26,333 nt of DNA from Paulinella micropora (lineage: Eukaryota; Cercozoa; Imbricatea; Euglyphida), in assembly GCA_009731375.1 (NCBI GenBank), contig BJOX01000117.1, positions 426,548 to 452,880 of the forward strand. The letters run 5' to 3'. Positions within the stretch are counted from its first letter, which is position 1. Every line of letters starts with the position of its first letter. The notes beneath the pieces are model-generated. The model was not told the DNA's origin, did not search any database, and saw nothing but the letters and a program-made list of their open reading frames with translations. A program made the position numbers and the translations under genes. Positions 1 through 6,493 of the stretch are shown piece by piece.

Positions 1-140
1 AATGAAAATACTGGTCCAGACGGAGCGGTATGTTCAATGAAAATACTGGTCCAGACGGAGCGGTATGTTCAATGAAAATACTGGTCCAGACGGAGCGGTA
101 TGTTCAATGAAAATACTGGTCCAGACGGAGCGGTATGTTC
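1..140. repeat. 35-bp minisatellite, four copies
   Basis: Four uninterrupted, identical 35-bp units start at 1, 36, 71 and 106. Each begins AATGAAAATACTGG and ends CGGTATGTTC. The array probably continues off the left edge. The same unit recurs at about 815-887 inside the SINE-like element, so this is probably the body of another copy of that family. It runs directly into an (AAT)n tract at 141. Confidence 0.95.
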
Positions 141-142
141 AA

Positions 143-200
<58 letters not shown>

Positions 201-210
201 GTAATAATAA
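141..210. repeat. (AAT)n microsatellite
   Basis: An almost pure AAT array with one G interruption near 201. It is the first of four AAT linkers (also 445-515, 621-694, 961-1007) that separate distinct modules. Confidence 0.95.
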
Positions 211-444
211 GCCCCATTAGAGATTTAAAAACCGGCCGCAACTCCCAATTCGGATACTTGAGGTAATAGGGGAGCAACCGAGGATAGCCACGCGAGTAAG
301 TAATGTAGCGCCTTCGGGTCTGCTACCTTACCGAAACACGTGGGTCCGTGTTGTTGCTACCGTCTCGTTGGTACCGATGCCGGAGCCGGCCGGTGTCAAC
401 CGACACCTGCCCCCAGTTGACACCCGTTCTCAGCGGGCGAGACG
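211..444 (+). repeat. GC-rich module between AAT arrays, possible SINE
   Basis: About 230 bp of non-repetitive, GC-rich sequence bounded by AAT arrays. GATAGCCACGCGAGTAAGT near 282 loosely resembles the box A region of the tRNA-like head at 888-959, and GCGCCTTCGGGTCTGCT near 309 is a poor box B match. The module ends GCGGGCGAGACG directly before (ATA)n, as a retroposon with an AAT-type tail would. No convincing protein is seen. Its identity is inferred from layout only. Confidence 0.3.

Positions 445-515
<71 letters not shown>
445..515. repeat. (AAT)n microsatellite
   Basis: A pure ATA/AAT array between the GC-rich module and the inverted-repeat element. Confidence 0.95.
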
Positions 516-618
516 CACAGCCAAACGATATCCGGGGTATGGGACAGGGTATGACTAGGGGTATGGTTTATGATACCCCAGGGGTATCATACCCGGGTAT
601 GGAGGGTATCGTTTGGCT

Positions 619-620
<2 letters not shown>
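516..620. mobile_element. Small inverted-repeat (MITE-like) element
   Basis: The left end CAGCCAAACGATATCC (518-533) and the right end GGGTATCGTTTGGCTG (604-619) are inverted repeats matching at 15 of 16 positions. The interior consists of GGGGTAT/ATACCCC motifs around a perfect 10-bp inverted repeat with a 1-nt centre (570-590). AAT repeats flank both ends, so any target-site duplication cannot be read. The same terminus recurs at 9522-9537. It has no coding capacity, so it would be non-autonomous. The layout is MITE-like, but the superfamily is not recognisable. Confidence 0.6.
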
Positions 621-693
<73 letters not shown>

Positions 694-694
694 G
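621..694. repeat. (AAT)n microsatellite
   Basis: A pure AAT array between the inverted-repeat element and the 3' end of the minus-strand SINE. It may be the SINE's TTA-type tail. Confidence 0.95.
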
Positions 695-959
695 TGCTTC
701 TCTGTCAATGGCTGATGCATTTCTGCACATGCGCCTCCATCGTCTCACCCGTGAGGGGAGTACGAAGAATTGACGATAAGCTCTAATGACACCCCCGCAA
801 GGGCAGTTCCAACACTTCCAGACGGGCCGGTATGTTCAATGAAAATACTGGTCCAGACGGATCGGTATGTTCAATGAAAATACTGGTGGCACCGACGGGA
901 ATCGAACTGGCGACAGGGCCCAGACGGTAGAACTTGACCACTGGGCTATCACGGTGTCC
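695..959 (-). mobile_element. tRNA-derived SINE (minus strand)
   Basis: Read on the minus strand, the head (959 to 888) is a 72-nt tRNA-like sequence. Box A is TAGCCCAGTGG (948-938) and box B is GTTCGATTCCC (907-897). The first bases (GG, an extra A, CACCG) can pair with CGGTGCC at the 3' end, giving a seven-pair acceptor stem with one bulge. The T stem is poorly paired, so this is not a functional tRNA. The body holds about two 35-bp units (887-815), then unique sequence ending ...GAGAAGCAC at a (TTA)n tail. Boxes A and B would act as an internal Pol III promoter. Confidence 0.65.
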
Positions 960-960
960 A

Positions 961-961
961 A

Positions 962-1009
<48 letters not shown>
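961..1009. repeat. (AAT)n microsatellite
   Basis: AAT array directly upstream of the SINE head as read on the minus strand. Confidence 0.95.
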
Positions 1010-1039
1010 TAGAAAACCCCGATTCGTGTTTGTGTGCAG

Positions 1040-1674
1040 AAGCGAGAAAGTCAAAGCCGTATTCCAATAAGGAGCATATCGGCCAATACAAAATCGTGAA
1101 GGGCGCCACTGTCCAGCCTGGCCAGAGCGACGACGAGAGTGAGGAGGATACGGACAGTGAGGATGACAAGGACGAGGAGGAGGAGGGGGGGAAGGGGAAG
1201 AAAAAGATTCGGAAAGGCAAGTGTCAACGTTAGAGCAAATCAAAGAGCTGCAAAAACAAATCAACATCCTGAAGAAAAAGAGCAAGAAAGAGAAAACATT
1301 GAAAAAAGAGAAACCAATAGAACCAAAGACCAGGAAAGAAAAACAAGAGACACAGAAGGAGAAAACAATAAAAGGGGGGGCGGAACCGACATCAAAGACG
1401 GAGAGAAAGAAGGGGAAGCAGGACGCAGAGGAAGAGCCGACAGTACAGACAGAGGAAGGGCAGGAGCAGGTGGATTTGACCATCGTTTCTACATCGGCAT
1501 CGTTGTCCGCTGTACCAAAGAAGGGTATGGGAGTACTGTTAGAAAGCCCAAGAAAAGGTGAGGACGGCATCGAAGAAGCAAAAAAAGGTGAGGGGGGCAG
1601 TGACAGCAATAAGCGCAAGAAAGTACTATTAGAGAGCCCTTCAAAAAATGAGGACGGCACCGAAGAAGCAAAAG
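1040..1674 (+). CDS. Gene A exon: acidic/lysine-rich N-terminal segment with coiled coil
   Basis: The acceptor is TTTGTGTGCAG just before 1040. The first frame encodes ARKSKPYSNKEHIGQY followed by a D/E/S-rich stretch, up to a G7 run at 1185-1191. After it the coding-like frame moves by one base and continues STLEQIKELQKQINILKKK, a heptad-like coiled coil, then K/E-rich sequence. Either the G run carries an indel or there is a short intron. Two copies of a VLLESP...EDG.EEAK repeat follow, about 26 residues apart. A strong donor AAAG|GTGAGA ends the segment, although its phase does not match the next exon. The upstream start is not seen. Function unknown; charged, nuclear-like composition. Confidence 0.55.
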
Positions 1675-1974
1675 GTGAGAGGGCAGTGACGGCAAGAACA
1701 AGGACGGATGGAATTGGGTAATGTGTCATGAAGGAAAAGAGTTGCGTTTTGTCGTTCTGAAACACTTTCCCACTGTGGACGTCGCATTAGTCTCGGTAGT
1801 ACCCTTATACCCCGCTCATACCCCATACCCCGCCTGTGATACCCCTCTCATACCCCGCTCATACCCCATACCCCGCCTGTGATACCCCTCTCATACCCCG
1901 CATCTCTCATACCTTCTTACGTCCTATACCCCTTGTAATACTATATACCCTGTTATGTGTTTGATACTGTGCAG
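1675..1974 (+). repeat. Gene A intron rich in ATACCCC minisatellite
   Basis: Probable intron. From about 1800 it consists of ATACCCC-type units, including a tandem duplication of about 50 bp (near 1808 and 1857) built from CATACCCC and GCCTGTGATACCCC. It ends TGATACTGTGCAG. Confidence 0.7.
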
Positions 1975-2339
1975 CTTGACGAGAATGTGCCGGGCATGGT
2001 GGGGCGAGAAGGTGTCCTTGTTGGCTTAGACTGGCTCAGCATTGATGCTGAGCTTGAGAAAATTAGCGTGAAAGAGCGTAAGATGTTAGAGCCAAGTAAG
2101 GAATCTCTTGCAAAAGATGCTTTTGGGTGGAAGGAAAAATCCCCTCTCGTGATGCTGTTGCGTTGTGGGGCACACCTGGAGTGTCCGAAGACGATTTTAG
2201 AGAAAGAAAAGGAAAAGAAGAAAGGCAGCATTTTGGCAGACCCAGACGAAGAACTACCGAAGGGGTATTTTTGGCTTGGTGTCCCGTTCCGCCAGGATCC
2301 TGATGTACCAGAGCAGGCAAAGATAGCATTCCATGAAAA
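1975..2339 (+). CDS. Gene A exon: unrecognised folded domain
   Basis: Open in one frame from acceptor ACTGTGCAG to donor GAAAA|GTAACT. It starts LDENVPGMVGREGVLVG and ends LGVPFRQDPDVPEQAKIAFH. Amino-acid composition is balanced, with a lysine-rich patch (KEKEKKKG) and two cysteines (RCGAHLEC). It ends with two bases of a codon, which join to the first base of the next exon to give Asn and keep the frame open. The domain is not recognised. The minus strand is also partly open, but it lacks the matching splice structure. Confidence 0.7.
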
Positions 2340-2480
2340 GTAACTTGCATTTTTACTTACATACATAGAAGGCAGGGTATGAGAGGGGTATGAGAGGCGG
2401 GGTATGACAGGGTATGAGAGGCGGGGTATCAATTCTATGTGTTCATGCCTTTCCTTGCTCTGATATAGATACTTTTGCAG

Positions 2481-2532
2481 TAGCGAGGCGGAAGCGAAGT
2501 ATGCAGAGATTAGCGACGCGTCCAAACCCCAA
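2481..2532 (+). CDS. Gene A exon: short acidic/alanine-rich segment
   Basis: A 52-nt exon between acceptor ACTTTTGCAG and donor CCCCAA|GTACCCC. In phase with the previous exon it reads SEAEAKYAEISDASKPQ. The following intron begins with the GTACCCCTTCATACC signature shared by four other introns of this gene, and runs into a 397-base N gap. Confidence 0.65.
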
Positions 2533-2547
2533 GTACCCCTTCATACC

Positions 2548-2944
2548 NNNNNNNNNNNNNNNNNNNNNNNNNNNNNNNNNNNNNNNNNNNNNNNNNNNNN
2601 NNNNNNNNNNNNNNNNNNNNNNNNNNNNNNNNNNNNNNNNNNNNNNNNNNNNNNNNNNNNNNNNNNNNNNNNNNNNNNNNNNNNNNNNNNNNNNNNNNNN
2701 NNNNNNNNNNNNNNNNNNNNNNNNNNNNNNNNNNNNNNNNNNNNNNNNNNNNNNNNNNNNNNNNNNNNNNNNNNNNNNNNNNNNNNNNNNNNNNNNNNNN
2801 NNNNNNNNNNNNNNNNNNNNNNNNNNNNNNNNNNNNNNNNNNNNNNNNNNNNNNNNNNNNNNNNNNNNNNNNNNNNNNNNNNNNNNNNNNNNNNNNNNNN
2901 NNNNNNNNNNNNNNNNNNNNNNNNNNNNNNNNNNNNNNNNNNNN
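2548..2944. other. Assembly gap (N)
   Basis: 397 unresolved bases inside a gene A intron, between an ATACC motif and a (CT)n tract. Exons may be hidden here. Confidence 0.99.
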
Positions 2945-2951
2945 CCTCTCA

Positions 2952-3014
<63 letters not shown>

Positions 3015-3020
3015 CTGTAG
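2945..3020. repeat. (CT)n intron end with conserved acceptor
   Basis: A pure CT array serves as polypyrimidine tract, followed by TCTGCACTGTAG. The same ending (GCACTGTAG or GCACTTTAG) closes the introns at 6085, 6271 and 7499. Confidence 0.85.
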
Positions 3021-3083
3021 GGCTCTGACTCAGACGACGACGAAAAGCCCTTCGTAGCACCGCGCAAGGGCAAGCAGGAAAAG
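3021..3083 (+). CDS. Gene A exon: GSDSDDDE acidic/basic repeat, copy 1
   Basis: 63 nt, phase 0 at both ends: GSDSDDDEKPFVAPRKGKQE plus K. It is bounded by GCACTGTAG and AAG|GTACCCCTTCG. The start GGCTCTGACTCAGACGA is nearly identical to the exon starts at 6086 and 6272, so this is one member of a duplicated exon family within the gene. It probably forms a charged, disordered linker. Confidence 0.7.
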
Positions 3084-3268
3084 GTACCCCTTCGTACCCC
3101 TGTATATATACCCCCTCCTATACCCCCTCATACGCTCCCCCTGAGAGGTCACACAGTTTGACAGGGAGTGGTCACTTTATTTAGCTCATCAAAGACGAAT
3201 CGACAAAGAATATCTGCAACGTCTGAGCGTCGAAAATGCGACATTGAAGGCATCTCTCCCCCTCTCCC

Positions 3269-3305
<37 letters not shown>

Positions 3306-3312
3306 GTTACAG

Positions 3313-3453
3313 GCCTCTAGGAGTGAAGATGATGATGGGGACTGGGTGCCACCCTCGCGCAAGGGTAATAAGGGCAAGGGGAGGGGAAAAGGAAAGCGCA
3401 AGGGCGAGGTAAAGGCAAAAGGAAAGAAGGAGGCCGGCGTAATGGTGTGTGAG
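3313..3453 (+). CDS. Gene A exon: acidic then lysine/glycine-rich segment
   Basis: 141 nt, phase 0: ASRSEDDDGDWVPPSRKG, then a K/G/R-rich stretch, ending GVMVCE. The acceptor TTCTCCTGTTACAG-type follows a (CT)n tract and the donor is GAG|GTATGA. The final CE continues as VCDQPWADGEDC in the next exon, so a C-x2-C pair of a possible zinc-binding site is split by the intron. Confidence 0.7.
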
Positions 3454-3595
3454 GTATGATACTCCCCCTCGTACCCCGCCTCTCATACCCCTCTTATACC
3501 CCTGTCGTACCCCTCTCATACCCCGCTTCTCTCATACCCCTGTCATACCCCTCTCAAACCCCTGCCATACCCCGCCTCTCTCATACTCCTCGAAG

Positions 3596-3712
3596 GTCTG
3601 CGATCAGCCTTGGGCGGACGGCGAAGACTGCGTCAACGGTTGCATCACCATCAACGTAGTCGTGATTGAACGGATCAACAAATTGACGACCCACGCCAAT
3701 GTTCTGAAGTCG
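3596..3712 (+). CDS. Gene A exon: cysteine-containing segment
   Basis: In phase with the previous exon it begins VCDQPWADGEDCVNGC and continues with a hydrophobic ITINVVVIERINKL. Together with the preceding CE this gives C-x2-C-x9-C-x3-C, a possible treble-clef or knuckle, though no family is recognised. The acceptor is CTCCTCGAAG. The donor TCG|GTCTGT is weak. Without splicing, the frame stops at 3725-3727. Confidence 0.55.
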
Positions 3713-3785
3713 GTCTGTTCGACATAAACCTATCTGTATCCCCGTCACATATCACTTTCTCGTTGCTTGTGTTGGGTGTGTGCAG

Positions 3786-3878
3786 TATCCAGAGGAGCTA
3801 CACTGGGACAACGAAGGCTATCACCTGGATGATGAGAGCGAAGTCCCTATGAAAGAGCTTGTCAATGGCAGGGGCGAG
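3786..3878 (+). CDS. Gene A exon: acidic YPEELHWDNEG segment
   Basis: 93 nt, phase 0, between acceptor GGTGTGTGCAG and donor GGCGAG|GTCCAC. It reads YPEELHWDNEGYHLDD, then ends ELVNGRGE. The domain is not recognised. The following intron enters a poly-C run and an N gap. Confidence 0.6.
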
Positions 3879-3882
3879 GTCC

Positions 3883-3883
<1 letters not shown>

Positions 3884-3932
<49 letters not shown>

Positions 3933-3942
3933 NNNNNNNNNN
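3884..3942. other. Poly-C run abutting a 10-N gap (probable artefact)
   Basis: 49 consecutive C (3884-3932) are followed directly by ten N (3933-3942). Another poly-C run lies next to a 10-N gap at 12419-12497. Two-colour Illumina chemistry reports poly-G when signal is lost, so this is probably a false contig end. Confidence 0.7.
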
Positions 3943-3958
3943 AGATGTTCCCAAAGTG
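3943..3958 (+). CDS. Gene A exon remnant after gap
   Basis: Sixteen bases (AGATGTTCCCAAAGTG) lie between the N gap and the donor GTCATACCCC. Read as MFPK plus two bases it joins in phase to the exon at 4080 (...W, then RSSIPLKGKG). The start of this exon is lost in the gap. Confidence 0.45.
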
Positions 3959-3999
3959 GTCATACCCCTCCTGCATACCCCCGCCATACCCCTCTGATA

Positions 4000-4064
<65 letters not shown>

Positions 4065-4079
4065 GATGCATATGTGCAG
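3959..4079. repeat. Gene A intron with ATACCCC and (CTAT)n
   Basis: ATACCCC motifs are followed by (CT)n and about 13 CTAT units, then the acceptor GCATATGTGCAG. Confidence 0.8.
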
Positions 4080-4137
4080 GCGGTCATCGATTCCTCTTAA
4101 GGGCAAGGGAAGGTCTAAGTTTGCGGATGGCTTTTAT
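4080..4137 (+). CDS. Gene A exon: RSSIPLKGKGRSKFADGFY
   Basis: 58 nt: one base plus 19 codons, RSSIPLKGKGRSKFADGFY. The donor is TTTTAT|GTAACA. It joins in phase to IGEKPPERSWYRHKD at 4914. The minisatellite-filled intron between them is 776 bp. Confidence 0.65.
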
Positions 4138-4869
4138 GTAACATTTTTCCTCTCATACCCCCCTGTCATACCCCTGTCATACCCCACCTCATACCCCTTT
4201 CATACCCCACCTCTCATACCCTCTCATATCCCTGTCGTACCCCTCTCATACCCCTGTCATACCCCACCTCTCATACCCCTGTCATACCCCTCTCATACCC
4301 CTTCATACCCCTCTCATACCCCCCCTGTCATACCCCTGTCATACCCCTCTCATACCCCACCTCTCGTACCCCTGTCATACCCCTCTCATACCCCACCTCT
4401 CGTACCCCTGTCATACCCCTCTCATACCCCACCTCTCGTACCCCTGTCATACCCCTCTCATACCCCACCTCTCGTACCCCTGTCATACCCCTCTCATACC
4501 CCACCTCTCGTACCCCTGTCATACCCCTCTCATACCCCACCTCTCGTACCCCTGTCATACCCCTCTCATACCCCACCTCTCGTACCCCTGTCATACCCCT
4601 CTCATACCCCACCTCTCGTACCCCTGTCATACCCCTCTCATACCCCACCTCTCGTACCCCTGTCATACCCCTCTCATACCCCACCTCTCGTACCCCTGTC
4701 ATACCCCTCTCATACCCCTCATACCCCACCTCTCATACCCCTCTCATACCCCGCCTCTCGTACCCCTCTCATACCCCTGTCATACCCCACCTCTCATACC
4801 CCTCTCACACCCCACCTCTCATACCCCTCTCATACCCCGGGGTATGATATCCCCCTTCATACCCCTGTC

Positions 4870-4906
<37 letters not shown>

Positions 4907-4913
4907 GATGCAG
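4138..4913. repeat. Gene A intron: ATACCCC minisatellite with 36-bp higher-order unit
   Basis: The intron is built of 12-bp subunits of CCTCTCATACCC type. From 4359 to 4718 there are ten tandem 36-bp units of three subunits each (CCTCTCGTACCC, CCTGTCATACCC, CCTCTCATACCC), with no visible change between copies. Less ordered copies flank the block. A (CT)n tract and ATGATGCAG close the intron. Since 36 is a multiple of three, the array is open in both directions (PPLVPLSYPSHT on plus), but this is a periodicity artefact. The minus strand is GGGG-rich at regular spacing. Confidence 0.95.
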
Positions 4914-5111
4914 ATCGGTGAAAAACCGCCCGAGCGTAGCTGGTATCGCCATAAAGATAAATCGAAGCATCATGTGAAGGGGTGGGTGAGGCTGGCGAGT
5001 TTCATGCCTGTTGCAACTCTTTTGGGGCCGTGCGAATTTGCGCAGGATACAATGACCGTGGCATCGCGGGAAAAAGTGCTGCAGTTAGATGATGCAACAA
5101 AACCTACCGGT
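4914..5111 (+). CDS. Gene A exon: IGEKPPERSWYRHKD domain
   Basis: One of the best-defined coding segments. It starts IGEKPPERSWYRHKDKSKHH and continues GWVRLASFMPVATLLGPCEF with balanced composition. The frame stays open through FPEGESCSIWFDFES and a Ser/Ala microsatellite to a stop at 5268-5270. A phase-0 donor GGT|GTGTTC at 5112 and the acceptor CTGCCTTTAG at 5260 would remove that low-complexity part, but this donor choice is uncertain. The family is not recognised; the W/R/K content fits a nuclear or nucleic-acid-associated domain. Confidence 0.65.
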
Positions 5112-5155
5112 GTGTTCCCCGAAGGAGAGTCCTGCAGCATCTGGTTTGATTTTGA

Positions 5156-5260
5156 ATCTTCCTCTTCATCTTCCTCTTCAGCTTCAGCTTCAGCTTCTGC
5201 TTCAGCTTCAGCTTCTGCTTCAGCTTCTGCTTCTGCTTCTGCTTCTGCTTCTGCCTTTAG
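5156..5260. repeat. (TCTTCAGCT)n / (GCTTCT)n tract
   Basis: A pyrimidine-rich imperfect repeat, coding for Ser/Ala if translated, ending CTGCCTTTAG. Either an exonic low-complexity stretch or an intronic polypyrimidine tract. Confidence 0.8.
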
Positions 5261-5400
5261 GAGGAATTGATCGAAAGTGTTAAATCATCTTCCTCGTCCT
5301 CCTCCCAAAAGCAAGAAAGATCTTGTTCTATATCTTCTGGTTCTTGTTTTTCTTCTTGTCCTTCTTGTCTCACTCGTCCTCCTCCTTCTCCTGCTACTAC
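5261..5400 (+). CDS. Gene A exon: EELIESVK unit, copy 1 of a repeated motif
   Basis: After CTGCCTTTAG the frame reads EELIESVK, then Ser- and Cys-rich sequence that passes into a (CTA)n array. The EELIESVK start resembles PESVKDEIVKLME (5683-5721) and EDVLDQMAKIIE (5826-5863), suggesting tandem duplication of a short helical unit. The 3' boundary cannot be fixed; GTTAAA after AGT is one possible donor. Confidence 0.4.
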
Positions 5401-5411
5401 TACTGCTACTT

Positions 5412-5450
<39 letters not shown>

Positions 5451-5492
5451 GTACTTCTACTAGTACTACTACTAGTACTACTACTACTACTA

Positions 5493-5546
<54 letters not shown>

Positions 5547-5577
5547 GTACTAGTACTAGTACTAGTACTAGTACTAG

Positions 5578-5631
<54 letters not shown>

Positions 5632-5660
5632 TACTTCTACTACTACTGCTGCTGCTGCTG
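5395..5660. repeat. (CTA)n array
   Basis: Imperfect CTA/CTT/CTAGTA array, probably intronic. It translates as poly-Thr or poly-Leu by periodicity only. Confidence 0.9.
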
Positions 5661-5661
5661 T

Positions 5662-5758
5662 TTTTGGCGAAGATTCTGATGTTCCAGAAAGCGTGAAAGA
5701 TGAGATCGTAAAGCTAATGGAGGTACCGCAAGAGGAAGACGCCGCCCGCTACTACTAG
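5662..5758 (+). CDS. Gene A exon: PESVKDEIVKLME unit, copy 2
   Basis: The frame reads GEDSDVPESVKDEIVKLME and then VPQEEDAARYY before TAG at 5756-5758. A donor GAG|GTACCG at 5722 would end it earlier. At the nucleotide level GAGGTACCGCAAGAGGAAGA matches GAGGCGAACCGCAAGAGG of the next unit, which supports duplication. Phase with the neighbouring exons is unresolved. Confidence 0.45.
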
Positions 5759-5808
<50 letters not shown>

Positions 5809-5825
5809 GTATACTACTGTTTCAG
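5743..5825. repeat. (CTA)n intron tract
   Basis: Pure CTA repeat with a CTAGTATACTACTGTTTCAG ending that makes a plausible acceptor. Confidence 0.85.
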
Positions 5826-5962
5826 AAGACGTGCTAGATCAGATGGCAAAGATAATTGAGGCGAACCGCAAGAGGAAGAAACCTGACTCAGACGAGGGCG
5901 ACGAACAGCAACAAAAGGCACCCCTCAAGGCAACGCGCAAGAGGAAGACACCGACCGCTAAG
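5826..5962 (+). CDS. Gene A exon: EDVLDQMAKIIE unit, copy 3, with fused DSDEGDEQQQ repeat
   Basis: After TGTTTCAG the frame reads DVLDQMAKIIEANRKRKKPD, then SDEGDEQQQKAPLKATRKRK and TPTAK, ending at AAG|GTACCACTTC. The DSDEGDEQQQ part is almost identical to the exons starting at 6086 and 6272. Here it is fused directly to the preceding sequence, without the intron that precedes the other copies. The RKRKK clusters could be nuclear localisation signals. Confidence 0.65.
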
Positions 5963-6020
5963 GTACCACTTCATACCCCTATACCCCATGATACCCCTAT
6001 ATCCCTCCCATACCCCTATA

Positions 6021-6074
<54 letters not shown>

Positions 6075-6085
6075 ATGCACTTTAG
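5963..6085. repeat. Gene A intron (ATACCCC then CT repeat)
   Basis: Starts GTACCACTTCATACCCC, has several ATACCCC motifs, then (CT)n, and ends TATGCACTTTAG. Confidence 0.8.
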
Positions 6086-6184
6086 GGCTCTAACTCAGAC
6101 GAGGGCGACGAACAGCAACAAGAGGCATCGCTCAAGGGGACGCAGGAACCGGCAAAGAGGAGGAAGACGACACCGGCGGCTCAG
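6086..6184 (+). CDS. Gene A exon: GSNSDEGDEQQQ repeat, copy 2
   Basis: 99 nt, phase 0: GSNSDEGDEQQQEASLKGTQ, then a K/R-rich end RRKTTPAAQ. It is bounded by GCACTTTAG and CAG|GTACCACTTC. It is homologous along its length to the second half of the exon ending at 5962, with about 12 extra bases. Likely a disordered, charged linker. Confidence 0.7.
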
Positions 6185-6271
6185 GTACCACTTCATACCC
6201 CTATACCCCATCATACCTCTATACCCATCCAATACCCCTATACCCTCTCTCTCTCTCTCTCTGCACTTTAG
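6185..6271. repeat. Gene A intron (ATACCCC then CT repeat)
   Basis: Only 87 bp: GTACCACTTCATACCCC start, ATACCCC motifs, short (CT)n, CTGCACTTTAG end. Both ends closely match the intron at 5963-6085. Confidence 0.8.
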
Positions 6272-6310
6272 GGCTCTAACTCAGCCGAGGACGACGAACA
6301 GCAACAAAAG
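6272..6310 (+). CDS. Gene A exon: GSNSAEDDEQQQK repeat, copy 3
   Basis: 39 nt, phase 0, coding GSNSAEDDEQQQK, between GCACTTTAG and AAG|GTACCCCTTC. A truncated member of the same exon family as 3021 and 6086. Confidence 0.65.
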
Positions 6311-6408
6311 GTACCCCTTCATACCCCTATACCCCCTCTCATACCCCTGTCCCATACCCCCATACCCCTGTCTTATACCCCTGTCTGATACCCCGGGGTA
6401 TGACAATG

Positions 6409-6466
<58 letters not shown>

Positions 6467-6493
6467 TAATAATAATAATAATTTGTTTGGCAG
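6311..6493. repeat. Gene A intron with ATACCCC and (AAT)n
   Basis: GTACCCCTTCATACCCC start, several ATACCCC motifs, a CCCCGGGGTATG palindrome near 6392, an AAT array (about 6406-6481), and acceptor TTGTTTGGCAG. Confidence 0.8.

Noticed and set aside
1-140. CRISPR-like regular repeats (also the 36-bp array at 4359-4718)
   Set aside because: Units are directly adjacent with no spacers, and the context is eukaryotic.
888-959. Functional tRNA gene on the minus strand
   Set aside because: T stem is poorly paired, acceptor has a bulge, and it is fused to repeat sequence; a SINE head fits better.
836-1765. Long minus-strand open frame (309 codons)
   Set aside because: It spans the SINE and AAT array and is the shadow of the K/E-rich plus-strand exon; composition is Ser/Phe/Leu-rich antisense.
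2270-2339. Homology between gene A (LGVPFRQDPDVPEQAKIAFH) and gene C (WVPFADVEIPPAMRAFY)
   Set aside because: The VPF...P...AF similarity is too short and needs gaps; it is not enough to claim shared ancestry.
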